Positions 1 through 8,212 of a stretch of 64,000 bases of DNA are shown piece by piece; the stretch's first letter is position 1; each line of letters starts with the position of its first letter. The stretch is from assembly GCA_963665705.1 (NCBI GenBank), contig OY762448.1:434001-498000 (forward strand). Direction: 5' to 3'. The position numbers were made by a program, and so were the translations under genes. Under the pieces are notes generated by a model. It worked only from the letters and a program-made list of their open reading frames with translations. It ran no database searches and was not told the DNA's origin. This stretch comes from Saccharicrinis sp963665705. GTDB lineage: Bacteria > Bacteroidota > Bacteroidia > Bacteroidales > Marinilabiliaceae.

Positions 1-174
1 ATTGGGGCAGGCGATAATTTTAATGCGGGTATCATTCATTCTATTTTACAACAAGGTATATTGAAGGATGATATGCAAAATATGAATGAAGAAAAGTGGG
101 ATCATGTAATTCAAAGTGGTATTCAGTTGTCCTCAGAAGTGTGTTTGAGTTTAGATAATTATATTGCAGGATAA
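1..174 (+). CDS. PfkB-family carbohydrate kinase, C-terminal end (partial)
   Basis: The window opens inside a reading frame that ends at TAA 172-174. The first residues read IGAGDNFNAG, the PfkB/ribokinase family signature 2, whose Asp is the catalytic base that activates the sugar hydroxyl for phosphoryl transfer from ATP. About 48 further residues follow, as expected for the C-terminal helices of this fold. The substrate (fructose, ribose, adenosine or another) cannot be told from this fragment. The gene converges on the minus-strand dus gene with only 10 bp between them. Confidence 0.8.
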   Translation: MGAGDNFNAGIIHSILQQGILKDDMQNMNEEKWDHVIQSGIQLSSEVCLSLDNYIAG

Positions 175-184
175 GAAATAGTTA

Positions 185-1126
185 TTAACTTAAATTTTCA
201 TTATCATTAAATAGCGGTTGTTCAAACAACAGAGGAGGCATTTTCCAATAATCTTCCATCTTACCAATTTTCCTTAATTTTCTATATATCCTTTCTCCCC
301 CAACGAAGTTTTTTGAAGGATATTCCCAAAAGCATTTCAGGTGATTTAATATTTGAGCATCAGAATAACCAAAGTCAACTAATTGATGGTAAAAAGCATC
401 ATGGAGATTTTGTAAAGTCGTTATGAGTTGTTCAGATAAAATAATATTGTGAGTGTGAATTAATGGATTGGACAGAAGACCTCTACCAAGCATCCATCCT
501 TTGATATGTTTAAATTTTGTCTGTTTTTCTTTAATTTCATTGGCAGAATTAATATTGCCATTACCAATAAGTTCTCCATTCCAAAGGTTGGCTATTTTAT
601 AACAAGAATCCCAGTCGGGGAGACCTCTGTATTTTTGTATTCCTAATCTTGGGTGTAATATAAGCTCATGTATTGGATAGTTATTTAACACTTCTATTAC
701 CGCTTGAATTTCTTTAGAATCTTGCCATCCTAGTCTGGTTTTAACAGATAATTTAATGGGTAAGTCATGGGAATAGAATCCTTCCAGCATATCCTTGATT
801 TCATTAGGGTAGGGTAATAATCCTGATCCCAAATGTCTGTTTGTTACCATGGGGAATGGGCATCCAATATTTAGATTGATTTCATCGAATCCCCTATTAA
901 TCATTTCTTTGGCAAATATGGTTAAGTCATTCCTATTATTTGTTAAAACTTGAGGGATGATGTGAATGGCTTTATGGGCGAATAACTGCTTTTCAAATTC
1001 AAAGAAACCTTGCTTGTTTTTTCTGTAGAAAGGAGTGAAATATTTATTTATTCCACCAATTTGCGATTCGAAAGCAAAATAATAAGGTAGCGTTGTATAG
1101 CTCTGTAATGGGGCAAAGTAAACCAA
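185..1126 (-). CDS. tRNA-dihydrouridine synthase (Dus family)
   Basis: FMN enzyme that reduces uridine to 5,6-dihydrouridine in the tRNA D-loop. The 313-residue protein has the Dus TIM barrel: an N-terminal FAPLQSYT strand equal to the usual APMxG(V/Y)T, then NIGCPFPMV with the catalytic Cys that protonates the uracil, LSVKTRLGW (FMN-contacting Lys and Arg), ILHPRLG in place of the usual HxRT/HGR segment, and IGNGNI and LGRGLLSNP in the phosphate-binding end. The length is normal. The start is taken as TTG at 1126 because no ATG is available in frame upstream of the first conserved strand; this is uncertain. Which D-loop position is modified cannot be read from the sequence. A hairpin with a downstream T-tract lies in its presumed leader. 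Confidence 0.88.
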   Translation of the reverse strand: MVYFAPLQSYTTLPYYFAFESQIGGINKYFTPFYRKNKQGFFEFEKQLFAHKAIHIIPQVLTNNRNDLTIFAKEMINRGFDEINLNIGCPFPMVTNRHLGSGLLPYPNEIKDMLEGFYSHDLPIKLSVKTRLGWQDSKEIQAVIEVLNNYPIHELILHPRLGIQKYRGLPDWDSCYKIANLWNGELIGNGNINSANEIKEKQTKFKHIKGWMLGRGLLSNPLIHTHNIILSEQLITTLQNLHDAFYHQLVDFGYSDAQILNHLKCFWEYPSKNFVGGERIYRKLRKIGKMEDYWKMPPLLFEQPLFNDNENLS

Positions 1127-1143
1127 AGTGATCAGTAAAAAGA

Positions 1144-1201
1144 AAAAGCAGATCCGTAAAACTGCTTTTAATAATTGAATCTATTTCCCAAAACTACGGA
1201 T
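1144..1201 (-). promoter_or_regulatory. Terminator-like hairpin with possible pseudoknot in the dus leader
   Basis: Read on the minus strand, AAAAGCAG (1169-1162) pairs with CTGCTTTT (1151-1144) around a 10-nt loop, and the 3' arm runs into a T-rich tract just before the dus start. The loop contains TACGGAT (1158-1152), which is perfectly complementary to ATCCGTA lying upstream in the same transcript (1201-1195). No minus-strand gene lies upstream that would need a terminator here. The pairing is seen directly; an attenuator role is inference. Confidence 0.4.
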
Positions 1202-1264
1202 TTTATAAATACAAATTTAAGAATAATTAGCTATCTGTCTTTTATTTAGAGAGTAATATTTTGC

Positions 1265-1273
1265 TATTTTTGC
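1265..1273 (+). promoter_or_regulatory. Bacteroidota -7 promoter element for the methyltransferase gene
   Basis: TATTTTTGC matches the Bacteroidota -7 consensus TAnnTTTG exactly and lies 12 bp before the TTG start at 1286, giving an almost leaderless transcript. The -33 element is poor (TTTT near 1240). Confidence 0.55.
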
Positions 1274-1285
1274 AAAAAAAATAAA

Positions 1286-2002
1286 TTGAAGAAATACTTA
1301 GATCCCCTAGGAGCAGCATGTTTGGATTTTATGTTGGGTGAGAAATCTGCTCAAATAACAGTACAGTCAAATATTGTTGAAGATGATGTTTTACCTGTAG
1401 AATATCTTTTTCGTTCATTTAAGGATATGCCTGATCTGGAGAGGAAAGCTTTAACCCTCAGTTATGGAAAGATTTTGGATGTAGGAGCTGGTGCTGGAAG
1501 TCATGCCTTATATTTACAACAAAATAATAAGGTGGTTTATGCAAATGAAATAAGCGCTGCTGCATGTGACGTAATGCGCAAGCGAGGAGTTAATAATATT
1601 TTGGAACAAGATTTTTATTTACTTCCTGAAGATGAGAAATACGATACAATATTAATGCTAATGAATGGTATCGGGATAGCAGGTGATACCAATAATTTGG
1701 AAAAGTTTTTTGAAAAAGTAAAGAAATTATTAAACCCTGGTGGATGTTTGATTGTAGACTCCAGTGATATTCGATATCTTTTTGAAGAAGATGATGGTAG
1801 TTTGTTGATTAATTTGAACGATGATTATTACGGTGAAATAAGTTACCGAATGTTATATAAAGATGTGAAGGGAGAGTCATTTAAGTGGTTGTTTATTGAT
1901 GATGAGCTGCTGAAGTTTTATGCAGAAAAGAGTGGTTTTAAGATGGAAAAGGTAGCTGAAGGCTTACATTATGATTATTTAGCAAAACTAACTGTAAAGT
2001 AA
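1286..2002 (+). CDS. Class I SAM-dependent methyltransferase
   Basis: A 238-residue soluble protein with a Rossmann-type methyltransferase core. Motif I is ILDVGAGAGSHALYL (SAM-binding glycine loop) near residue 63. Residues near 85 (VYANEIS) supply the acidic ribose contact. Residues 115-128 (EDEKYDTILMLMNGIGIA) form motif II, with a LLNPGGCLIVD strand after it. The substrate is not evident; it is most like generic type-11/25 methyltransferases. The start is TTG at 1286, just after a good -7 element; no ATG is available nearby. It is transcribed divergently from dus and is followed by a separate promoter for the T9SS-exported protein, so it is probably monocistronic. Confidence 0.75.
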   Translation: MKKYLDPLGAACLDFMLGEKSAQITVQSNIVEDDVLPVEYLFRSFKDMPDLERKALTLSYGKILDVGAGAGSHALYLQQNNKVVYANEISAAACDVMRKRGVNNILEQDFYLLPEDEKYDTILMLMNGIGIAGDTNNLEKFFEKVKKLLNPGGCLIVDSSDIRYLFEEDDGSLLINLNDDYYGEISYRMLYKDVKGESFKWLFIDDELLKFYAEKSGFKMEKVAEGLHYDYLAKLTVK

Positions 2003-2084
2003 TAGGTCATCCATCAATAATCTTATGCTATTCATAAATAGAGATATGTAAATAGTAGGGAAAATTCGTTTAAAAAATTAATTT

Positions 2085-2093
2085 TATCTTTGC
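2085..2093 (+). promoter_or_regulatory. Bacteroidota -7 promoter element for the 2184 gene
   Basis: TATCTTTGC fits TAnnTTTG. It lies about 90 bp upstream of the ATG at 2184, which implies a leader of about 85 nt. No convincing -33 TTG is visible. Confidence 0.45.
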
Positions 2094-2183
2094 AAATCAA
2101 ACGATTTCACAGGGGAAAATAATTTTTTAATATGACATTTAGTTCGTAACATATTCTGTTATGATAAAAAATATATAGAAGGT

Positions 2184-5100
2184 ATGAAGAAAATATACGC
2201 GTTATTTTTATTTCTAAGTCTTTATTTAGTGGGGTTTGGGCAGGTGACAGATCCAACTTTTTATCCATTAAGTGGAGCAAGTGGTGTTGAAATTAATCCT
2301 GTACTAACACTGACTTTTGATGACTATACAACAGCGATTATAGAAGAAAATAATACAAATATTTATCTTCGTGATTTAGATAATTCTGAATTTGATGTTA
2401 CATTGAGTACTGGAGATGGATTTTTAACAGCGCAGGATTCTAGAATTAGTTTTTCAGGAAATACAATTACTATTGATTTATCATCTTCAGCCCTTGATTA
2501 TGGAACAAATTACGCAGTTGTAATTTATGATAATACGATACTTGTTGACGGTTCTGAATATTACAACGAATTGCAGAGTATTTCTAAATGGACCTTTACT
2601 ACAGCTGTACAAACAATAACAGACCCTTCTTTTTATCCAACAATTGGGGCTAGTGGAGTAGAAATTAATCCTATATTAACACTAACTTTTGATGATTATA
2701 CAACAGCAATTATAGAAGAAAATAATACAAATATTTATCTTCGAGATTTAGATAATTCGGAATTTGACATTACTCTTAGTACTGGGGATGGACTTTTTAC
2801 AGCGCAGGATTCTAGGATTAGTTTTTCAGGAAATACAATCACTATAGATTTATCTTCTTCAGCCCTTGATTATAGTACAAATTACGCAGTTATAATTTAT
2901 GATAATACAATACTGGTCGATGGTACTGAATATTACAACAAATTGCAAAGTGTTTCTAAATGGACTTTTACTACAGCAGATCCTCCTATTCCAATTATAA
3001 ATACATATTCACCAGTTCAAGATGAAACAGGAGTTAGTTTAGATCCATCCCTACAAATCACATTTGATCAGGATGTTCAATTTATAGATCCTTCTGTTGA
3101 GTATAAGATATTTTTACGTCAGAATGGAACAACAATTGATGAGTTTATTGTATCTCCGGGATATGTTGATGGAAATCTGGCTTTTGATGGAAACTTGCTT
3201 ACTACTGATCGGTTAACAATTACACCTTATTCTACACTGGATGTAAATACAGAATATAATGTTATAATTCCTAGTGGCTTAATTGAATCTACATTAGGAG
3301 GTTCGTTTGATGGAATAACATCATCAACAGGATGGCGTTTCTGGACACTATCAGAGCCGGAATGGGCTACGGGATATCCACTAACAAGGGATATCACACC
3401 TACTTCAGTTGATTTAGTTGGGCAAACAAATAGTACAGGTACTTATTATTATGTGGTAACAGCAAGTGCAACGGCACCAACGGCTGATCAAATTAAAGCT
3501 GGTCAGGATGAATCTGGCAGTCCAACCACCTATATTAGTGGTTCGGGAGCAATGACGAGTGATGTTGAGTTTGTACAGGCTATAGATATTTCAGATTATG
3601 ACTTGTATGATGCAGAAACTACATATTATGTACATTTAATTGCCACAGATGATGTTAACTCCTTGGATTCATCTATTGGAACTACAAGTTTTACGACTTT
3701 AGAAAGAACTGCACCTGTAACATCATTCGATCCTATCGATGGAGCTACTGATATTTCAATATCAACTAACATAATTATCTCTTTCGATGAACCGGTTAGA
3801 ATGACTAATGAGACTGTTATCGATGATTCAAATGTGGCGTCACTGATTAATTTTTATATTGAACCAAGCACACCTGTTAGTTTTACGGCTACAATAAATG
3901 CAGAGAAAACCATAATTACTATTATTCCTGATGTTGAGTTGACAGAAAATACAACTTATGGAGTATCTGTTTTTGCTGTTGAAGATTATTATGGAAACCA
4001 ACAATTAAGTAGTTCTTCTGCGTCCTTTACAACTTCAGATTATATCGTTTGGGATGGAGACACATCTACAGAATGGTTGAATGACTTAAATTGGGATGTA
4101 GGTTTTACAACAGGTGTTAGTATTCGAATTCCGGCATCAGCTACATATATGCCAATTATTAGTACTGATGTAACTGTTGGAAACATAATAATAGAAGCTG
4201 GAGCATCCCTTGAAATTACATCTTCAGGTAGTTTAACGGTTAATGAATCTATTGTTATGGAATCATCAACTACTGATCCGGGAAATGCATCTTTAATTGA
4301 TAATGGATCAACGCCAATTTCAGTAGATGGATCAAGTGTATTTATATACCAACAAATAAATGCATCGGATAGAACCTATTATGTTTCATCGCCAGTAACT
4401 GGAGCGACAAAGAGTTCAATGGGAGTAGATAATGCAATCGGTTCTTATAATAATACTACCGATAGTTGGTATTGGATGGGAGATTCAGAACAATTATCAG
4501 TTGGTACTGGGTATGCACTGCGCACAAGTTCTGATCTTACTTTTACTGGAGATATTAATTCTAATAGTTCGTATGGCGTACAGTTAACCAGAACGGATGG
4601 CGAAGGTTATGGTTGGAATTATATTGGAAATCCATATCCTGCAGCACTTGATTGGGATGCTATAGGACTTAAAACTAATATTAATGATGCTTATTGGATT
4701 TTCTTAAATGATGCTACTAATTATGGCACTTATGCTACTTATAGCTCAGTTGGAGGAGGTACTTATGGGTTAGATAATATTATTCCTTCAAATCAAGGGT
4801 TCTTTGTTAAAGTGTTAATTGGATCTTCTTCTGGTTCAATAACAATGCCTAAAACCGCATTGTCAACCAATGATAAGTCAATATTAAAAGGAGCTCAGGT
4901 TTCTTATCCTAAAATAAATATTGCAGGAGTTAATGGAATATATGAAGATGAAACCATAATAGCCTTTGCTGATATTGCCGAAGATGGAGATGATGTTTAT
5001 GACGCATCAAAAAAGTTTGGAACAAATTCTAATTTTATTCAACTATTTTCTTATGAAAATTCAGAGCCTTATGCAATAAACTGTAAAAGTGAGTTAACTG

Positions 5101-5573
5101 AGAGTTTGGTTGTTCCATTGGGATATAGCATTGAGGCTAGTGGTGCATATCAAATTAAAGTTACTAACGAAGAAAATATCTTTTCGCAATTTGATGTTAT
5201 GTTGGAGGATAAATATAGTGATGAAACAGTTAATCTTGCAGAACTAGCTTCGTACAGTTTTACAGCGACTGAAACAGGAAAAGTTTATGATCGTTTTGCG
5301 ATACACTTTATTGAAAAATCGGTTTCTACTGATGTGGAAGAAGTAAGTTTAGCTTCAGAAACTAGTATTTATTCTTATCAGAAGACTATTTATATATCTG
5401 GAGAAAATATTGTGGATGGTCGTTATGAAGTTTATGATACAAATGGTAGATTAATATTAAATGGTAGATTAAATAGTACACTTAATACAGTTGAAACTGC
5501 TTTAAGTGGAATATTTATTGTGAAAGTAATTGATGAAAGTAGAACACTTTCAGAAAAAGTTTTGCTTAAGTAG
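2184..5573 (+). CDS. T9SS-exported multi-domain protein with SbsA-type Ig-like repeats
   Basis: This 1129-residue protein is predicted to be exported and attached to or released from the cell surface. Residues 1-20 are a signal peptide ending in FGQ. Residues 21-144 and 145-264 are two near-identical Ig-like (Big_5/SbsA-like) domains with the GVEINPxLTLTFDD core. A third, diverged copy follows (about 268-390), then a fibronectin-like region, another SbsA-like domain (about 510-620, GATDISISTNIIISFDEPV) and a large beta-rich region with GNPYPA. Such GNPYP segments are common in T9SS cargo. The last 75 or so residues end in a type A sorting domain (YDTNGRLIL...GIFIVKVIDE..LSEKVLLK). The role is probably adhesive or structural; no catalytic motif was seen. 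The start ATG is followed directly by the signal peptide. The small gene at 5610 follows after 36 bp and shares the terminator. Confidence 0.85.
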   Translation: MKKIYALFLFLSLYLVGFGQVTDPTFYPLSGASGVEINPVLTLTFDDYTTAIIEENNTNIYLRDLDNSEFDVTLSTGDGFLTAQDSRISFSGNTITIDLSSSALDYGTNYAVVIYDNTILVDGSEYYNELQSISKWTFTTAVQTITDPSFYPTIGASGVEINPILTLTFDDYTTAIIEENNTNIYLRDLDNSEFDITLSTGDGLFTAQDSRISFSGNTITIDLSSSALDYSTNYAVIIYDNTILVDGTEYYNKLQSVSKWTFTTADPPIPIINTYSPVQDETGVSLDPSLQITFDQDVQFIDPSVEYKIFLRQNGTTIDEFIVSPGYVDGNLAFDGNLLTTDRLTITPYSTLDVNTEYNVIIPSGLIESTLGGSFDGITSSTGWRFWTLSEPEWATGYPLTRDITPTSVDLVGQTNSTGTYYYVVTASATAPTADQIKAGQDESGSPTTYISGSGAMTSDVEFVQAIDISDYDLYDAETTYYVHLIATDDVNSLDSSIGTTSFTTLERTAPVTSFDPIDGATDISISTNIIISFDEPVRMTNETVIDDSNVASLINFYIEPSTPVSFTATINAEKTIITIIPDVELTENTTYGVSVFAVEDYYGNQQLSSSSASFTTSDYIVWDGDTSTEWLNDLNWDVGFTTGVSIRIPASATYMPIISTDVTVGNIIIEAGASLEITSSGSLTVNESIVMESSTTDPGNASLIDNGSTPISVDGSSVFIYQQINASDRTYYVSSPVTGATKSSMGVDNAIGSYNNTTDSWYWMGDSEQLSVGTGYALRTSSDLTFTGDINSNSSYGVQLTRTDGEGYGWNYIGNPYPAALDWDAIGLKTNINDAYWIFLNDATNYGTYATYSSVGGGTYGLDNIIPSNQGFFVKVLIGSSSGSITMPKTALSTNDKSILKGAQVSYPKINIAGVNGIYEDETIIAFADIAEDGDDVYDASKKFGTNSNFIQLFSYENSEPYAINCKSELTESLVVPLGYSIEASGAYQIKVTNEENIFSQFDVMLEDKYSDETVNLAELASYSFTATETGKVYDRFAIHFIEKSVSTDVEEVSLASETSIYSYQKTIYISGENIVDGRYEVYDTNGRLILNGRLNSTLNTVETALSGIFIVKVIDESRTLSEKVLLK
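2244..2975 (+). repeat. Tandem in-gene duplication of one Ig-like domain (124-codon period)
   Basis: Codons 21-144 (2244-2615) and 145-264 (2616-2975) encode almost the same domain. They differ by few residues (for example PLSG/PTIG, DVTL/DITL, DYGT/DYST) and are also very similar at the DNA level, including shared silent positions. This indicates recent duplication or ongoing homogenisation. The third domain, from about 2988, is much more diverged. Confidence 0.9.
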
Positions 5574-5609
5574 TTGAAAATACTTTACTTTGTTTATGTA
5601 ATTTACAGA

Positions 5610-5816
5610 ATGAAAGTCATTAAGAAGAAATATATAGCACCAGATGTAGAACAAATATTCATTGATAATGAAATTAGTTTAATAATGATGTCTACAACTG
5701 AAGATACAGGACCTGATGATCCGTTTGGAGGAACGGCAGCTACAACCGAGACTTCTACAACAACAGAGTCTGCAACCACTTATGAAAATCCATTGGAAAG
5801 TAATCCTTTCGAATAA
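5610..5816 (+). CDS. Small acidic Thr/Ser-rich protein of unknown function
   Basis: A 68-residue protein if begun at ATG 5610; an in-frame TTG at 5574 directly abuts the upstream stop and is less likely. The N-terminal 15-20 residues are basic (KVIKKKYIAPDVEQ), the middle carries IDNEISLIMMST, and the tail is rich in Thr, Ser, Glu and Pro and contains DPFGG and a final NPFE. There is no signal peptide or membrane helix. I recall similar short proteins with an N-terminal K..Y..P.VE and a central EISLxxMS stretch from other Bacteroidota, without a known function. It lies 36 bp behind the T9SS-exported protein and before a strong terminator, so the two are probably co-transcribed. The function is not known. 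Confidence 0.7.
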   Translation: MKVIKKKYIAPDVEQIFIDNEISLIMMSTTEDTGPDDPFGGTAATTETSTTTESATTYENPLESNPFE

Positions 5817-5821
5817 TATAC

Positions 5822-5850
5822 AAAGCCATCAATTTTTTGATGGCTTTTTT
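5822..5850 (+). terminator. Rho-independent terminator
   Basis: Perfect 11-bp stem AAAGCCATCAA (5822-5832) / TTGATGGCTTT (5837-5847) with a TTTT loop, followed by T residues. It ends the transcript of the 2184 and 5610 genes. Confidence 0.9.
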
Positions 5851-5873
5851 ATTTCAAATAAGTTACTGCTCAC

Positions 5874-5906
5874 TTGTCTTAAATGTACAATCTATTGTAT
5901 ATTTGC
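5874..5906 (+). promoter_or_regulatory. Promoter of the rlmD-type gene
   Basis: TTG at 5874-5876 (-33) and TATATTTGC at 5898-5906 (-7), with 21 bp between them, match the Bacteroidota housekeeping promoter. This places transcription start near 5912 and rules out translation from the earlier in-frame ATG at 5837. Confidence 0.75.
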
Positions 5907-5929
5907 AGCCTGAAATAAATATAGTTACA

Positions 5930-7339
5930 GTGGGTAGATCAAGAAAAAGAAAGCCTCTATTTGAGAGTGTTGAAATAATAGACGTTGCAGCCGAAGGAAA
6001 AGCTTTAGCTAAGATTGATGATAAAATTCTTTTTGTGCAAAATGCCGTTCCCGGTGATATTGTCGATGTGCAAGTGAATAAAAAGAGAAAGAATTTTTAT
6101 GAGGGGTATGTAACGCAGTATCATAAATATTCAGATATTAGAGTTGAGCCATTTTGTGAGCATTTTGGAACATGTGGAGGATGTAAATGGCAGGCTTTAC
6201 CTTACAGTGAACAACTCATCTTTAAACAACGTGAGGTTGAAAATAATCTACAGCGTATAGGAAAAGTTGAGCTGCCTGAGGTACAAACTATTTTAGCTTC
6301 GAAAAAAGATCGTTATTACAGAAATAAATTAGAGTTTACCTTTTCAAACAAAAGGTGGTTAGATAATAGCGAAATGCAAATTGAGGAAGACTCCATTGAA
6401 AGATATGGCTTGGGCTTCCATGTACCCAGAATGTTTGATAAAGTAGTTGATGTAAAAAAATGCTATTTGCAGGAAGAACCTTCAAATAGTGTCAGATTAG
6501 CTATTAAAGAATATGCATTAGAAAATGGCTTGACATTTTTTGATATCCGCAATCATGAAGGTTTTTTACGTACGTTAATTATTCGTACAACATCAACTGG
6601 GGAAGTTATGGTAATTGTAGCTTTTTATCATGAAGATGTAGAAAAAAGAGAAGGGTTATTGAATCATTTAAAAGAAAAGTTCCCTGAGATTACTTCTCTA
6701 TTGTATGTGATAAATTCAAAAGCCAACGATACAATTGGTGATCAGGATATAATTTGCTTTAATGGAAAAGAGTTTATTGAAGAAGAGATGGAAGGATTGA
6801 AATTCCGTATCGGACCAAAATCTTTTTATCAAACCAATTCAGAGCAGGCCTATGAGCTTTATAAAGTAGCGAGGGAATTTGCTGATTTATCTGGTGATGA
6901 GGTTGTTTATGACCTTTATACAGGAACCGGTACCATAGCTAACTTTGTAGCTTCAAAAGCTAAAAAAGTAGTGGGTATTGAATATGTGCCAGAGGCCATT
7001 GAGGATGCTAAAATTAATTCAGAAAATAATAATATTACAAACACTGTGTTCTATGCAGGTGATATGAAAGATATTCTGAATGAAGATTTTATTAAGGAAA
7101 ATGGTCAACCGGATGTGATGATTGTAGATCCTCCACGTGCAGGTATGCATGAAGATGTGGTTAAAACCATTCTAAAAACTAATGTTCCTAAAATTGTCTA
7201 TGTCAGCTGTAATTCTGCAACACAGGCACGTGATCTTAATATTTTGGATGAAAAATATAAGGTTGAAAAGATTCAACCGGTAGATATGTTTCCACATACA
7301 CACCACGTTGAAAATGTAGTGTTACTAAGCATAAAATAG
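5930..7339 (+). CDS. rlmD: 23S rRNA (uracil-5-)-methyltransferase, RlmD/RumA family
   Basis: SAM-dependent enzyme that methylates C5 of a uridine, in E. coli RlmD U1939 of 23S rRNA. The start is GTG 5930 (469 residues): an open frame runs back to ATG 5837, but that lies inside the upstream terminator loop and before the promoter, and it would add residues unlike the family. From the N-terminus there is a TRAM RNA-binding domain (about 8-65), then FCEHFGTCGGC plus a later KKCYLQ that supply the four Cys of an iron-sulfur cluster as in RlmD. The methyltransferase domain follows with FYQTN, YDLYTGTGTIANF (SAM loop), DPPRAGMH and YVSCNSAT, whose Cys is the nucleophile. RlmC or TrmA specificity cannot be excluded by eye. 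Confidence 0.88.
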   Translation: MGRSRKRKPLFESVEIIDVAAEGKALAKIDDKILFVQNAVPGDIVDVQVNKKRKNFYEGYVTQYHKYSDIRVEPFCEHFGTCGGCKWQALPYSEQLIFKQREVENNLQRIGKVELPEVQTILASKKDRYYRNKLEFTFSNKRWLDNSEMQIEEDSIERYGLGFHVPRMFDKVVDVKKCYLQEEPSNSVRLAIKEYALENGLTFFDIRNHEGFLRTLIIRTTSTGEVMVIVAFYHEDVEKREGLLNHLKEKFPEITSLLYVINSKANDTIGDQDIICFNGKEFIEEEMEGLKFRIGPKSFYQTNSEQAYELYKVAREFADLSGDEVVYDLYTGTGTIANFVASKAKKVVGIEYVPEAIEDAKINSENNNITNTVFYAGDMKDILNEDFIKENGQPDVMIVDPPRAGMHEDVVKTILKTNVPKIVYVSCNSATQARDLNILDEKYKVEKIQPVDMFPHTHHVENVVLLSIK

Positions 7340-7441
7340 AATAATGTAAAATATGGTTGGTTCATGATCAAATTTGTTGAAATATAAATTGAACCATGTG
7401 AATTATTTTATGTTTTAGTTCAAAATATTTGAGTTTTAACT

Positions 7442-8212
7442 ATGCAAATTATTATATCTCCGGCGAAGGCACTTGATTTTGAAAAACCTGCAACAACGAA
7501 TGATTTCAGTGAATTTCGTTTTGTAAATGAGGCTAAGCAGATATCTAAGGAACTGAAAAAATATAAGCCTAAAGATTTAGCAGGTTTAATGAAGATTAGT
7601 CAGAAGTTGGCTGATTTGAATTATAACAGATATCAGGAATGGCATTTCCCAATAGAACAAGAAAAAGCTAAACAAGCGTTATTTGCTTTTAATGGTGAAG
7701 TTTATAATGGCATTAAAGCTGATACTTTAAGTGCACCGGAGGTGATGATTGCACAACAAAAATTACGTGTTTTATCCGGTTTATATGGTGTTTTACGTCC
7801 ATTGGATTTAATATTGCCCTATAGATTGGAAATGGGTACAAAGCTATCTTTAAAATCATCAAAGAACTTATACGAATTCTGGGGAGATAAAATAACGAAG
7901 TTGCTTAACGCAGATATTGAAGAGAACAAACATCAAGTGCTGATTAATTTAGCTTCTAATGAGTATTTTAAGTCTGTAAACAAAGATAAAGTGAAAGTGC
8001 CCATTATATCTCCGGAATTTAAAGATCAAAAGAATGGAGTTTATAAAGTAATTAGTATTTATGCCAAAAAAGCTCGGGGACTAATGACTCGTTTTATTAT
8101 TCAAAATAACATTGAAAACCCTGAGGATTTAAGAGCTTTTGATTTAGAAGGCTATTTTTATAACAACCAATTATCTACAGAATTTAAGCCGGTATTTACT
8201 CGCGATCATTAA
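7442..8212 (+). CDS. yaaA: YaaA family peroxide stress protein
   Basis: A 256-residue protein, the usual size of the YaaA/DUF328 family. It begins with the family's MQIIISPAKALDF, followed by the ISQKLADLNYNRYQEW, FNGEVYNG, LSGLYGVLRPLD and NLASNEYFKSV segments. In E. coli YaaA is induced by OxyR, lowers free iron under peroxide stress and binds DNA; it is cytoplasmic. It appears to stand alone, with about 100 bp to rlmD and more than 500 bp to the next gene. No promoter close to consensus was identified. Confidence 0.93.
   Translation: MQIIISPAKALDFEKPATTNDFSEFRFVNEAKQISKELKKYKPKDLAGLMKISQKLADLNYNRYQEWHFPIEQEKAKQALFAFNGEVYNGIKADTLSAPEVMIAQQKLRVLSGLYGVLRPLDLILPYRLEMGTKLSLKSSKNLYEFWGDKITKLLNADIEENKHQVLINLASNEYFKSVNKDKVKVPIISPEFKDQKNGVYKVISIYAKKARGLMTRFIIQNNIENPEDLRAFDLEGYFYNNQLSTEFKPVFTRDH

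Noticed and set aside
5716..5913. Alternative frame over the end of the small acidic protein and the terminator
   Set aside because: It runs through the terminator and promoter, and its Gln-rich translation is a frame shadow of the Thr/Ala-rich tail.
7350..7405. Inverted TGGTTCA/TGAACCA after rlmD considered as a terminator
   Set aside because: Arms are only 7 bp, about 28 bp apart and not followed by a T-tract.
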